Assembly: GCA_015501595.1 (NCBI GenBank)
Contig: JADNRX010000017.1
Location: 248,001 to 312,000 of the forward strand
Direction of reading: 5' to 3'
DNA length: 64,000 nucleotides
DNA from: Hymenopellis radicata
Lineage: Eukaryota > Basidiomycota > Agaricomycetes > Agaricales > Physalacriaceae
The notes under the pieces: generated by a model
Database searches by the model: none
What the model was told of the DNA's origin: nothing
The model's input: the letters and a program-made list of their open reading frames with translations, nothing else
Made by a program: the position numbers and the translations under genes
Shown here: positions 10,230-22,733 of the stretch, piece after piece
Numbering within the stretch: the stretch's first letter is position 1
Layout: each line of letters starts with the position of its first letter

Positions 10230-11210
10230 GACCCGCAAACCATTCGGATCACCGGGATCAGTGCCGCGCGGAACCAATTGCGGCAATTTAGCCATGCAAA
10301 ATTGCCTCATCAGTCAGGCACACCGAAACGTATATAAACCTCACCGGAAGCCAAATGGACGTCCTTCCCTCCCTCAATCTCGTCGCTCTCACCTATTTTG
10401 CTTCCATCCCGTCCCACTCCTCACTCCTCTACCCAAAGCATAGATATCTCGCACTCCTGCCTTCTGAGTATAGGACTACTAGCGAGCTCGAATCCAGCGT
10501 CAGACAGCTCTTCGAACGTTTACCTCTCTCGGTATCATTTCCCCAATGCTTAATCTACCTTCCCTCAGCTTCAGTACTTCCGCACACACCTCGCAGCATC
10601 GATGTATGTCAAGATGTTCTCGTCATCAGTCAATTGCTTACCGCCATATTTACAGTCAACCTGTCCGTTTTTCCTTGTCTGGACTTCCACCCCCGTTCCT
10701 CGTCGGCTCTGTGGCCGCCTGCACGTTCCTTGGACCCCCGACACCGCTCACATGCTGTGCCCTGTATCACCAGATTGCAAAGCCCTACACGACGAGCGGC
10801 CCAGCCAGTTGATAGCGCTTTCAATTCTCTGCTGCTGGAGTTGTGGACACTCGCTATAAATGTCGGCCACATCTTCACGTCGCCTACGTGCAAGTTCTTC
10901 TGCGGCTTTTGAAAGCAGGCCATCGATTTCCTGAACGCTTTATCTATTTCACCCCTCGAAACGTACCTCGCCATCGGACGAACCAGTTCACTTACAACCT
11001 GCAGGTGTAGACTCAACTTGGCATCTGACCCGAGGCCAATCAGGAGGCCGCTGTATCGGTTGTGGCCGCTGGAATGGGGATGCTCGCGCGGTCTGGTTCC
11101 TTACATAGAACATTCCTGGAGATCTTGCGCCTGGAATTTAAGTCTCATTTTTACCACCCCCATCTTTTGTGCTCTGTCTGCCACAACTTCAAGCTTCAAG
11201 ATCAGTCAAG
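10230..11210. other. intergenic; upstream region of ferric reductase
   Basis: A TATATAAA box at 10331-10338 is the only clear signal. Open frames on both strands here (for example plus 10355-10912, minus 10630-11016) overlap each other and lack any recognised domain, so none is called. The 200 bp before the ferric reductase ATG include a pyrimidine-rich stretch typical of fungal promoters. Confidence 0.4.
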
Positions 11211-13560
11211 ATGGGATTAATCTGGCTCACGCATCCTGTGCTTTGGCATTCGTCCAGAGAGACGGGAGGACCGAAAGAGACGTTGACTGACGCGGAGAAC
11301 AAGCTCATCAGAAGCAAATGGCACGATGTGGGTATTCACGCCGGAAAATCGAGAGTCCTCTGACGGGTTTGCAGTGGTATCAAGCAGATTGGGACTATGG
11401 ACAGACCACTCTAGCATTCTTCTGCACTGGTATCTCAATGATGCTGCTCTTCCAGATCATCTCCAAGTTCCGAGCACGAAGGTTTGGGTGCCATTTTCCC
11501 TCTTATACCGCGTTTCCTGATTTTTCCACAATTCGACGTACAGCCAGCGGCGCACCACTTCAACTGGATTACCTAGCGGCGTCGACCGTATCGTTGCTGC
11601 TTGCCGATACGCAGCCGCTCGTCAATTCCGCGTACGCAAATTCGACTGGTACTCGCCGCCTCTTGGTGTTGTGGTCGCCCTCTGCGGTATCCTCACTTTC
11701 CTCATGGGTAATACTAATAGTTTCTGTTTCCCCGTTTCAATGAAACTCACGCGATACATCTAGCGCTACTCCTCTCAGCGAGACCCTACTATTGGCCCAA
11801 TGACAACATGGGCCACAGTCCGCCAATCGCTAACAGAGCTGGTTGGATGTCTATCGCAGTTATGCCTTTTATGATGTACGTTGTTTATTCCTCGGTGCCC
11901 ATTCTTAGTTGATAAGTCTTACAGCGTATTCGCCACAAAAGTCAATTGGATCGGAATACTAGCAGGGACGTCGCATGAGAAACTGCAGACCTATCACCGG
12001 TGGACTGCGTTCTTTATGTGTGAGTTTCCTAGCCTTCGAGCAACGATCTCAGCTTATATTCACACAGGGATCACTTCGTTGGTACACACCTTCCCGTACA
12101 TTATCAACTGGACGCGCATGGGTATGATGCAAGAGGAATACGACACGTCGTCGTATTATTGGACTGGGATCGCTGCTTTACTTCCCCAAGTCTGCCCATT
12201 TCATTCTTCGCAATATCTGTCACTCATATCGTTACAGACATACCTCGTAGGATTATCATGGGGTATCTTCCGGAACCGATACTATGAAATCTTCAAGAAG
12301 TACGTTATAGTCTTCGTCCTACAACATGGTACTGACAGAGCACGTTAGACTCCACTTCATGTACGATCAAATAATACCTTGAAATTATCTTTGATACTAA
12401 TAACCCTCCTAGCGCATCAGGCATCTTCATGGCTGCCCTCTTCATACACGTCGACTTCCGCTTAACCTCTTGGTGCGTCACGGTCTTGTGAACCAGCACC
12501 ACACGCCCCCAATACTCAAGCTCCCTAGGGACTACTTCTGGGCTACCCTCGGCCTATACAGCACCTCCTGGCTCATCCGGGTCCTCCGAACGCACTACTA
12601 CAGCGGCCTCGGCCTCCCCGCCACCGTCGAAACGCTCCCAGACAACATGCTCAAAGTCTCTGTCCAAATTCCGAACCGACTCAAGTGGACTCCAGGCCAA
12701 AACGTATTCATCCGCTTCCTCGGCTTGGGACCCCACTTTTCAGCGCCCACCCGTTCACGGTCGCATTCTATACCCACAGCGGATCGCCATTCCCTCGACT
12801 TGGTGTTGCGAGTCAAGGGAGGCATTACGCGCAGGCTGGCGAATATCGCTGAGGGAAAGACGGCCAAGTCGATGCGCGTCTTCGTTGATGGGCCATACGG
12901 AGGACTGGCGTTCTCGTTGAGAGACTTTGATGCTGTTTACTTGATTGCTGGTGGTAGTGGTACGTCGTCCTCATTCAACTACGCGCAGTTGCATGACAAC
13001 GTAACGGTGATGTAGGAGCCAGCTTCACTATGCCCTTGCTTCTAGATCTCATTCAAGGGTATAAAGCCGGAACTTTGGTCTGCAAGCGAATCGTGTATAT
13101 CGTCGCAGTTAAAACTACCGAGGGGATGACTTGGATGGATGGCGACCTGGCTCTGGCTCAGCAGGCCCTGGGAGATGAGATACTCGACGTTCAGATTTAT
13201 GTTACCGAGGAAGATGCGAACTCGGAGTCTGCCTTGGAATCAGATGTATCTGAGAAGGAAGGAGCATCTACGCATCGTCTAGGCCGACCGAACTTGCCGC
13301 TCATGATATTTGAGGCGTGTAAGGTAAACAATGGTGGAGTCGCGTTTGCTGGTGGGTGTTTTTATTTGCCAAGGCACGTATCAACTTGTTGATGTTGTTC
13401 GATAGCATGTGGTCCCGACTCGTTGCTTTACGACGTACGCAACGCCGTCGCTGATCGTCAGCTCGCCATTGCAGATGGATTTGGGAGATGCAAGGATGTC
13501 TATCTGCATACAGAAAGTTTTGGGTCAGTGATATCTCCCTCGACCATGACACAATTCTGA
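11211..13560 (+). CDS. ferric-chelate reductase (FRE/NADPH-oxidase-like)
   Basis: Membrane flavocytochrome that passes electrons from NADPH through FAD and haem to extracellular Fe(III)/Cu(II). The start MGLIWLTHPVLWHSSR (11211) leads into the first helix GQTTLAFFCTGISMMLLFQI. The ferric-reductase transmembrane domain shows the haem-ligand region AGTSHEKLQTYHRWTAFF and LVHTFPYIINW, then IFMAALFIHVDFRLTSWDYF. The FAD domain follows: KVSVQIPNRLKWTPGQNVFI. The NAD(P)H domain has LIAGGSGASFTMPLLLDLI and, at the C-terminus, CGPDSLLYDVRNAV. About ten introns, all GT..AG, join in frame (for example 12475-12529 restores SWDYFWAT). One serious flaw: at 12737-12767 the FAD-binding HPFT motif (AHPFTVA) is encoded out of frame between two compensating one-base changes, giving nonsense for about ten residues. 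Stop at 13558-13560. Confidence 0.88.
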
Positions 13561-13599
13561 ATATGATTATAGATGGTGAACAACGAAGTAGCTTACGTT

Positions 13600-13985
13600 C
13601 TGATATGAAAATGTAGTTGAAATTTCACAATCACTGATGATTTGGGAATGAACCCAGGACAGTTTAAAATTTAAATGCTCAAGCTTACTTTATCTTTCTC
13701 AAAACATCACACTGCATGAACAGAAAACAACCCGAACACCTCGCCCCCAGAAATTTTTCATTGACAATGCCACACTAGAATGGTGTGACCCAAAAGTATC
13801 TAAGAGACAAAGCGACAGGGGAATACAAGCAGAGCAGACAACATCAAGACAGCAGAACAGATACAAACAGAGCAGACAACAGGAGCACAATGACACAGCA
13901 CAATACAAGTACATTACACAAAACACCAGAGCACGATAGCAATACAGGTCCCGGACAGCAAAACAGAAAGCGAAAAAAAGATAAG
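13600..13985. repeat. low-complexity A-rich, CAGA/ACA-rich stretch
   Basis: Repeated AGCAGACAACA-, CAGAACAGATACA- and ACAGCACAATACA-like units give a purine/AC-skewed tract. It lies just past the ferric reductase 3' end and the 3' end of the next minus-strand gene. The Cys/Leu-rich reading frame it gives on the minus strand is a product of composition. Confidence 0.55.
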
Positions 13986-13991
13986 AGAAAT

Positions 13992-16522
13992 CTAAAAGAA
14001 GTCGGCTGCAGCCGGCCGACGACTGTAAGGCGAGTAGCGCCTTTGAGTTGCCGAGGTCCTTTTGAATTCTGTTAGTTCAGGAGTCTCAAGCATCAAGGGA
14101 GAACAACATACTTGACATCTGACTTCCGATCCACTGATGACGGAGGAGGTCCTGGTCCTCCGAGATCCATATCTCCTACGAGATACTCCAACAAGGCATC
14201 CACCTTCTCCGTCGAGAAGGGGTCCTCAAACAATGGCGAGACCCTAGAACACCACAGCAAATTAGTTGAATGCCCATCTCAGCTCGAAAAAACATACTTT
14301 GTCAAGCCATCGTCAAACCCGCCGTACAACGCGATCTCATCAGCGTCGTACGGGTCGTATGCATCCTTCGGCGTCGGCGGGCCATTGCTGTCGCTGTCCG
14401 AGTCGCTGCCAGGCGAGGGCGGGGAGTAATAACTCGATCCCGGGAGGCCCAAGTCCAGGTTGCGCCACTCAAAAGAGGAACAACGGAAAGCCGGCGGAGG
14501 CAAGTTCAGGCCCGGGATCTCGTCGTCGTCGTCAGCCACAATGGCCTCTACCACAGGCTCCGAGGCGCGACACTTCTTCTCCCATGCAATTCTCCCTCGT
14601 TCGGCTGCGGCCATGTCCGCTGGTGTGTCGACCACGATGTCAAACTCGGAATACGCATAGGGTTCTGCGATGCCGGAAGCCCAAACCCCGTCCATGGCCC
14701 ATTCGTCGTCGACGAGCATCGCTTCGTCGTCAGCAGCATAGGCAGAGGAATCTGAAGCTGGAGGGGGCGACACATCCGGGACAGGAGAGTGGAACCAAAG
14801 AATTCCAAACGAAGGGAGATCGCCGCCAAACTGAGCCTCAGGAAAGGAAAGGTCGAATATGTCTTCCGTTGCGGCAAGGACTGGCGGGAAGAAGGAGTCG
14901 AAACCGGCGTACAAGTCGGAAATGTCGAACAGCGGAGACGACGAGGGGAGATAGGATGGCTCGGGCCCGACGACTGTGATAGTGATGGGATCCATGACGG
15001 GAGCAGAAACGGCGGATGTGGCTTCTGCCATAACAATGGCCTCGATGGTGGCAGGTGTCGTCATGTTGTTGGCGCGAGGAGGCTCAGAAGACTGGACGGC
15101 GGTATCGCTCATGTCCATCTCGGCCTCCTTTACTGGCGGCGCGCGCACCTCAACTCTAGTAGGAGCAGAGTCCATTGCAGCCTTCGTCTCCACCGCCTTT
15201 GCCAGTGGTCGCGCCGAGATGGGGTTCGAGGATTTGAAGATCCCAGAACTCGACCGGTCTTCCGAGAGTTGGAAGATGTGTGTCTTGGTCTTGGCGATCC
15301 GAGTCGAGAACTTGTTCTTCTCCTTCAATTGCATTGCGGCGAACGCCGCTAGAGCAGCCTCTCGATTCAAATCCTGAGCCACAGCGGCGACATCGCCACC
15401 TTTGGCGGGTTCTGGGAGTTGTTGGGGGTGAGGCGGGGGAAACGGGTTCGCCTGCCGACGCAGGTGCAGGAGAATGGGATGTGGGAGGCGATGTCTTCTC
15501 GCCTTGCACTGGCGACAAGCTGGCGCGGTCCTTCGTGCTAAATCATGAAATTAGACATCGTGCTTACACCCAAGAAGGAAAATACTTACATAGCAGTAGC
15601 CTCCCGAGTTCCTTCTTCGAGACGGCTATACAGGTCTGGGACGAACAAGTGGGAGTTAGTCGACTTCCCAGCGTTCTTGGCCTTTTCCCGCTCACTGTAA
15701 ATAAACAGTTAGAGCAGATCTTGAAAATATAAACTGTAGGAGACAAACATGAGATCCCTGGTCTCCATAACATTGCGCTCGTGGCGCAGGTCAGCCCCGG
15801 GCATGAACTCGATTTCAGCATCTGGAGGAGGAGTGGTCGGGCGTCGGTAAACAATATCCGGGCGATAGTCCGGGATGTTGTTGAAGGCGAAAGGAGACGG
15901 CGCTGGTACGAGTGCCGCAGCTCGTGCTCGACGAGGGATTGGGCGGATAGCTGGGCGTGGACGGTCCTCGACCATAGCCATCGACTCGGACGCCATTGGT
16001 GGCGGTGCCTGGTGTTGTTGGGCAGCCATATCTTGAGACCTGAAATGGAGTGAGGGACGGAAAATTTGATGCGGGAAAAGACATACAGAATCTTTACTGC
16101 CTCGATTTCCTTGTCAATAGACTGCTCGCAGCTGTCTTGGAAGGCGGCAGGATTGTCCCCAGTGCCGATGGATGCGAGATAGAGGACCAACTCGGACTCC
16201 AGACACTCGGGCTGAGCTTCGAAGGAGAATGGTGAAGTGATTTCAGGAGATTGGGAAGATGGTGGCGGCGGGGAAATTGTGGCTCCCGTTAGCGGCAGAG
16301 CCGCAGGCTCCGGGCTTCTCCTCCCAAAGGAAGAAGAAATCCTGTTGAAGAGTCCCGGGGAAGGGGATCGTCCAGATCCCGTCGACTTGCTCAGCTTCCT
16401 GCAGACACGTCAAGTCAGGTCTGGGTTAGACCGAGTGGCTCAACGTACTGGAACGAAGTCTTGAGTCCGGAAGAAAGATCGCGAGTGTTGAACATGTTGA
16501 GAACGCGCAATATGCCTGGCAT
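13992..16522 (-). CDS. uncharacterised acidic, proline/serine-rich protein
   Basis: Family not recognised. Exons from ATG 16522: MPGILRVLNMFNTRDLSSGL, KLSKSTGSGRSPSPGLFNRI, an exon with IGTGDNPAAFQDSCEQSIDK, then MAAQQHQAPPPMASESMAMV to RHERNVMETRDLM, EREKAKNAGKSTNSHLF, and a long exon from SLSPVQGEKTSP to ALYGGFDDGLTK, followed by SPLFEDPFSTEKVDALLEYL. The introns splice in frame. The long exon contains one shift at 15414-15416 (a GGG run on the plus strand): upstream SPPTTP must join PEPAKGGDVAAVAQDLNREA in the next frame. The last junction near 14112 is also one base out if the C-terminus is RRYSPYSRRPAAADFF (stop 13992). The protein is about 650 residues, rich in Pro, Ser and Asp/Glu, with a helical AALAAFAAMQLKEKNKF patch. 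No membrane segments are seen; a regulatory or scaffold role would be a guess. Confidence 0.6.
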
Positions 16523-16529
16523 GACGTTA

Positions 16530-17770
16530 GGAAGGGTTCCATGTCAGTCAGAGGCAGGAAACGACGAACAAGCGTCAGCGCCACAGTTTCACAGCACTAA
16601 AGCTGGGTCGATATCCTTGAAGAAGGACGTAGGGTGGTGTAAGAAAAGTAGAGAAGCGTCGAGAGCAAGATATAATCGACGGAGAGGCAGAGCAAGACTT
16701 GGTGGCGAGCGGAGGTCTTGATAGTCAGAAGGATAGTCCCGGAAATCCAGGTTCACCATTTTATAGAGCACGGGCACGTGGATCTCCCCACTTTGTTCTC
16801 CCAAATCGGGAAGCGATGGAAAACGTAACCCGGATTTGAACAAGACAAGTGTACGACGTGTCCTCGTTCAGCAGGTTGAAGCGGTCAATGCGCCTGTGGA
16901 GGGCAGCCACCAGCCGGGACGACCCAAAGTCCAAATAGTGGCTCGGTGATGGAACACGTTTGTCAGCATATGCAGAACAAGAGACATCATTCCATTCCCT
17001 GGCTTCCATTTTCTGTACCTGTGTGTGGGGATCATTAATTGTTCTTCATTACAGCTTCGGAGGACAGGGCAGTCAATGATGTGCTTTTAGTCTCGCGCTA
17101 AGCATGCCACTGTAAACCGAGGATGTCCAGCATGCAAAAACGTTGAGCATTGGATACGCAAGGAGGAGGCAGCTGGGCAGACCAAAAGTTGGTTGACATG
17201 ATCGGGGAAGTAAAGGATGGGCGGACCGGCCCGACGTCGGGAACAATGTTTCATTTGTGGCTGTGTAGCCGCACTATCTAATCGCGGTGATCATGTTCGT
17301 TCCAGGCTGCCAGCTACGAAACAAACAGTTGAGTACCTGATATGGCATATCATTGGTTTCAACTTTCGGGAGCAAAAATGTGTGGCGCAATCTAATGAGT
17401 CATGCATAAGTAGTGTTGAATCTGGTGAATGAGGATATCACTTAGATTATGAGGCACCTGGGGGAAACAGGATGTTGACTTAGACGCAACCCAAGAGTAC
17501 AACTCAATGATGATGATGAATAATATACATGCATGCATGGACACCTAATGGTGTTTATACGATGTCACAACGAAAACGTATATCGAGTCAAGGAGCGAGC
17601 GCTGCGTCGTAAGTAACGTATATGGTCCATCCTAAGAAACGAAGAGATATAATCTAGAATCAAGAAAAAGCTTTTCGGTAAAATAAATATGGAGATAACG
17701 TGGGGCTTGAGGTACGGTGGTCGGGGAATACGAAAGATAACGGCGAAGAAGGAAAAGGAGGTATCATGCG
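16530..17770. other. intergenic
   Basis: Contains the upstream region of the 16522 gene and the downstream region of the 17772 gene. No coding or repeat feature is supported. Confidence 0.5.
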
Positions 17771-17771
17771 C

Positions 17772-19118
17772 CTACTTGCGAATATTTGTGTACGCTGGAG
17801 GAAGCTCGACGGTTTCGGGCTCCTCATCAACCGGAGGAGGTTCACTGGGACCAGCATCATCATGCTGTATGATGTTGACTGGGCGGAGAGTACGCATGGG
17901 TCCCTTCCTCCCAGCTGCCGATGATGTTCCGTCCGGTGTACCACTCCTATCCGACAACAATTGACTGATCGGCCGCCCGTCAATACTACCGCGCCCAGAA
18001 TCGGACGCCACAGTCGGATCAGGAACAATGAACGGTTCTGGCTCGTAGTACTGCGGAAGCTCGGCATTCCTAGGAGATCGCTCGTCGCCCTCGTCCTCGA
18101 GTAACAAGTCAACAGGCTTCTCGCCCTGCTGTCTTTGAAGGCGCGAGCGACGTCGGAGGAAGAATAGAAGGAGGACAACAGCGAGGATCGCAACAAGGCC
18201 GCCTACGACTCCGCCAACAATTGCACCCGTGTTGCTGGAACCGCCGCTACTTCCACTACCCGTGCCCGATGTGCCAGTCGCGTATGAACCTCCAGCTGGG
18301 GTTCCCGGAGTAGAACTCGGGCTGTCATTGCTAAGACAAGAACCGTCGTTGTTGATGCCATTGCTGACTGTATTGAGAGTACTTCCCCCAGTTCCAATTC
18401 CTCTGCTGTCACCGCCCACTAGTAGAAGGGTTGTACCACCGCGAATATTAGGTGTCCAGCTGAATCCCGTGCCTTGACTGGCTACCTGAGTAAGGTTGTC
18501 TGAGCCCGGCACCGTGAACGATTCGCCTCCAGGGATAATACCGATGAAATTGGGACTGGCGGGAAGGTCAGTCAAACTGGCTACATGATCAAATAGACGT
18601 ACCTTGTGATATTGGTGAACCACAATATCCGCATCGATTGGCATTGAACAACTTGATTTTCGGGTTCTATCGAGAAGTTGAATTGGGGCGAAACGCTCTT
18701 GGAGGCGTCGTAACAGGAAGAATCGAGCGAATCCCCAACGCTACCAACAACACTTGTTCCGCCGCTCCCAAAGCCCGTAGCGTCGCTGACCTGGAAGGAA
18801 TTCAGAAAAAATCCATAGGGTAACGAGCCTGTTACGCACGACAGCTACATATTGCGAGTTGGCTGGAAATGGGAGCTGGAAAGTAATAGAAGTTGCCGAG
18901 TCCGAAGGAAACTCCTTGTCCTGTATAACCCGAACTTCGGTGTTGTTGGAGAAGGGAGTAGAGCCATAGGGCACGATAAGGATGCGGTACGGCCCCTTGC
19001 CATCGCTGCCGGAAATCTGGACAGTTACATTGGTGCACTGCTTTGGCGTCTCTTCAAAATGCCAACTGTACGCATTGGCGAGGTCGACGAAGAACAAAGG
19101 AAGGAGAAAAGGCAGCAT
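17772..19118 (-). CDS. type I single-pass membrane protein with beta-type ectodomain
   Basis: Signal peptide MLPFLLPLFFVDLANA, then an ectodomain (SWHFEETPKQCTNVTVQISG, FSNNTEVRVIQDKE, ITFQLPFPANSQYVAVV / SDATGFGSGGTS, SSCYDASKSVSPQFNFSIEP) with N-glycosylation sequons, a Ser/Gly/Thr-rich stalk (TGTSGTGSGSSGGSSN), a transmembrane helix (AIVGGVVGGLVAILAVVLLL) and a stop-transfer RRRSRLQR. The cytoplasmic tail carries PYY- and PPAY-like motifs (ELPPAYTNIRK at the end). Introns at about 18790-18838 (GTGCGT..TTCCAG) and about 18557-18603 (GTACGT..GCCAG) join in frame. This domain order is common in basidiomycete cell-surface proteins and resembles wall-stress-sensor design, but the ligand and role are unknown. 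The gene looks intact; PPxY could recruit a WW-domain ubiquitin ligase (inference). Confidence 0.78.
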
Positions 19119-19124
19119 TGACGC

Positions 19125-20370
19125 CTAGGGAAAAGGGAAAAGTCCCGCTTTTGTGCAAGTCGCCACTGTGGATGGTGGTGGTGGTTGTTGAGAGAGCTCC
19201 ACGGTGGGCAAAATCACGCCGCTGGTCTCGGGCATCACGCGGTCGAAGTACTTCCATCAAATTCGTTTCACATAATTCTTCCGTTGCAGGCGAACATAGC
19301 CCGAACATTTTCTTGCAGTTCCATCTCAATCATCAACAGGAGAGTAGTCAACAGGTGAGAAAATACTTGACAATTTGTAAAGAAAGCTGAATGCTCCGCA
19401 GCATAATGCGTCACTTGGCGCGTTAGCTATCTCAAGCCTGGGCACTTGGCCACCTACCTGTCACTGTCAAGCTTCGATGCAATTGACCCGGCCAAGAATG
19501 GAGGCAGTACAATCATCACGTTACAACAGTGAGCCATTCTTAGATCGAAGTACTTGAACACAAGACTATACTCGGATTATCTGTAGCTTGTACGATCCCA
19601 GTACGACGACGCGCTGCGCAGTCGTCCTCGGCAACACGGATGCAGCGAGTATAGCCCATGTTTCCTGACGTGAACGTGAGAGCAGGCTGTGAGGTTCGTT
19701 ACGCACAACCGTCAACAATTAATGAAGATCCCATCATTAAGCAGTTCACTCGTCTTCAATTGTTCATTGATGGTTGCAGAAAGCTGCAGAAAGCCACCAC
19801 CGATAACGATGGTTAAGCGCCTTGTGGCGGCGGTGATGGATGCGTCTGGATGCGTTGATGCGCGACTCGGCTATCAGAGAGTACAAAGTAGCCAAGAAAC
19901 TACCGAGCATCAATCAAAGGCCTATTCACGGCTCCGAAATCGATGGACATCTAAAGCAGCCAGCAGGTAACGAGCATCACTCACACGATACTGCATAGAC
20001 GACAATTCAAGATCATGACGGTTCATCGACAAGATTCGGCGAACATCGGAGAAAAGGATTTGCAGCCACCCCAAATCCACCCAACTTTGCGGCTGTGGAA
20101 TCAAGAAAATTCAGCTACCGCCCCAGTCCCCAAAGACTTGAAACTGGTGATGACTCGGATTTCCCTCAAGCTTCTAGTACCAATCTAGCTCCCTTGACCC
20201 TCTCAAAGTCTTCAACTCGCATCCTGGAAGCCGATCCATAGATAGGCCGAGGGCACTTACGTGAACTCATTGCAGCCGACGTATTCCCATCAAAGTTGGT
20301 GATCCTTTTGGATAAGAACGTCGAGTTATCCCCAACCTTGACGCGTCTTCAGGCCTTCATCCCCTACTTC
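19125..20370. other. intergenic between divergent genes
   Basis: Lies between the divergent membrane-protein gene (17772-19118) and the NCS1 permease. No supported coding region; the N-terminal exon of the permease may begin somewhere after about 20250. Confidence 0.45.
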
Positions 20371-20374
20371 CACG

Positions 20375-22402
20375 ATGAGGATGTTCTCCTCCTGGGCTCT
20401 ATCCGAGAACACGACCTGGTCTAACAGCGATATGGAACCTGTCCCGCCAGAGAAGCGTACATGGTCCACCAGAAACTACATAGCGTACTGGGTGACTGCC
20501 TCCACGAACATCGCCGTATGGCAATTCGGCAGCTCCATGCTCGCTATCGGGCTTTCTTGGTTCGTAGATTCCGAGTCACTGGCAATCGTACTGGCTCAAC
20601 GGGAAATTCCAGGCGTCAGGCCTTTCCAGCTATCGTGCTGGGTCATTCCCTCATCGGAATTATCGTCGTTCTAAATGGCGCGGTGGGTGCCCGCCTGCGT
20701 ATTCCTTTCCCGGGTGGATAGCACTAGCATTCGATGGTAAATAATCACCGCACTAACAGCCCCTCTAGTCCTCATCCGGTCCTCATTCGGCTTCTGGTTC
20801 AGCTACTTCTCCGTCATAACACGCGCCATAGTCGCCATGTTCTGGTTCGGTATATTCGCAAGTCTCTTTCTTACACCTACTTATATCGTCACGCGTCATT
20901 GACCATTCATTCAACCAGACGTACACCGGCTCCAAATGCGTGTACCAGATGCTGAAAGCGATCTGGCCGTCAACTGCTAGTATACCTAATCGCCTCCCTA
21001 CAGATGCGGGTATAACGACGTCAGGTCAGATCCAAGGTGAATTGGGTGTTAAGCGTGAAGGCTGACAGGGCCAATTGACAGGCATGATGACCTACGCCGT
21101 CTATTGGGTCATCCAGCTCCCGTTTATGCTCGTCTCGCCTCAGAAAATCCGCCACTTGTTTACGGCGAAAGCCGTTATCGTACCTCTGGCGTGGCTAGCT
21201 ATCCTTATTTGGGCGATGGTGAAAGCCCCGCCGAGTATCTCGCTTGAGCCGAAGCATTCGAAGCTCAGCGGGAGCAGCTTACGCTGGGCGTGGCTCCATG
21301 CGCTGAATAGTGCACTGGGAGGCTACGCCACTCTCGCGGTGAATATCCCAGATTTTACGGTAGGTAGGTTTTACGCTGATCTAGAAGACGTATACTTACT
21401 GCTTTCTGAAAAAGCGTTATGCCAAAACCCCAAGATCGTAAGCTTTGATGTCTTCCTTGCCTCTAATTATAACCATCGGATTCAACACAGTCAACTAGTC
21501 CAACTAGCCGTCATGCCCGTAGCTTTCACATTCATGGCCTTTGTCGGCATCGCAGTCACATCTGCCGGGGAAGTGCTATACAACGAAACCCTCTGGGATC
21601 CGCTGGACCTCATCGAAAAATGGGATAACCGCGCCGCAGCCTTCTTCGCTGCCGCCAGCTTCTTCCTCGCCACCCTGGGCACGAATATCGCCACCAACAG
21701 CCTGAGTGCTGCCAACGACCTGGCTGCGCTCTGTCCAAAGTACGTCAACATCCGGCGCGGGCAGGTCATCTGCGCAGTCCTCGGCGGATGGGCGCTGTGT
21801 CCTTGGGAGATCCTGGCGAGCGCACCCAAGTTTCTGACTTTTGTTTCTGGGTATTCTATTTTCTTTGCCCCGTTCGCTGGAATGTGGGTTATTTCGTTGG
21901 GTCCTTATTCTGCGCCACACTGACTCGTTTGCAGAATGGTTACAGATGTAAGTAGTTCAATGGTGAATACTACCCAAATTTAGATTTCCTTATTCCCTAG
22001 TACTGGCTCGTTCACCGATCCCGCGTCGACGTTTCCGCGATGTACGATTCCCATGGCCGGTACCGATACTGGCGTGGTATTGTGAGAGATTTTCTCCGTC
22101 CTCATATCACCGTCAACTGATATCACCCCTCCCTCTTAGAACTGGCGCGCCGCGGCAGCCCTGCTATGCACCATCCCTCCATGCCTCCCCGGGCTGATCC
22201 ACAACATCAACAATCGCATCAAAGTCGGCAACGTCTATCACATTTACGATATCGCCTGGTTCTATGGTGTGCGTACTTCCTTACTCTGATGGAACCTCTG
22301 GCCTTACGTTCACTCATAATACAGTTCTTCGTTGCCTCGTTTGTGTACTGGACGTGCAGCACGCTGTGGCCGGCCCCGGAGACCTTTGTCCTGGAAGAGT
22401 AA
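20375..22402 (+). CDS. NCS1 family permease (allantoin/uracil/uridine type)
   Basis: Nucleobase:cation symporter-1 of the plasma membrane. The hallmark N-terminal block is DMEPVPPEKRTWSTRNYIAY, then the first helix TASTNIAVWQFGSSMLAIGL. IVLGHSLIGIIVVLNGAVGA, RSSFGFWFSYFSVITRAIVA, TGSKCVYQMLKAIWPST, MMTYAVYWVIQLPFMLVSP, WLHALNSALGGYATLAVNIP, the RYAKTPRS exon, QLVQLAVMPVAFTFMAFVGI, GTNIATNSLSAANDLAALCP, IMVTDYWLVHRSRVDV and IYDIAWFYG / FFVASFVYWTCSTLWP follow in the usual order. About nine introns splice cleanly. One junction (donor at about 20850, acceptor at about 20917, between MFWFG and TYTGS) is one base out of frame as written. The N-terminal cytoplasmic region before MRMF is not resolved. 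Substrate cannot be told from sequence alone. Confidence 0.85.
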
Positions 22403-22733
22403 CGGATATTTAGGGCCCCCGTTGGACAGACTTTCTTTAGATTCAGATTCCAAGGCGTCTTCTGATGTCGGGCGCGTACAAGATTAGGAACGGGCCAGGA
22501 CGGGGGTTACGATTGCCGGTTCAGAAATTTCTTACTACGCCGCATCGGAAGTTGTGTTGTCGCGCCTGAATAACGTCCCACGTCGCCGCTAATATGACTC
22601 GTAATCTGTCGTCATCCCATTTCTCTTCCCGTTCGCGGCAGAAACATGCCTCTCATGTGTGTTGGGAGATTAAATCAGGAAGAACTTGAGAGAAGGAAGA
22701 ATGAATAGGTACTAAGACAGCGGCGTAGTACCA

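Noticed and set aside
10355..10912. 185-codon plus-strand frame just after a TATATAAA box
   Set aside because: The TATA box is only about 17 bp from the ATG, the frame is low in recognisable features, and frames on both strands overlap it.
13699..13926. Cys/Leu-rich minus-strand frame
   Set aside because: Composition artefact of the CAGA/ACA-rich tract.
14279..15382. Plus-strand frames opposite the acidic gene (for example 14789-15352, 14976-15377)
   Set aside because: Shadows of the minus-strand exon; no domain, and the minus strand has in-frame splicing.
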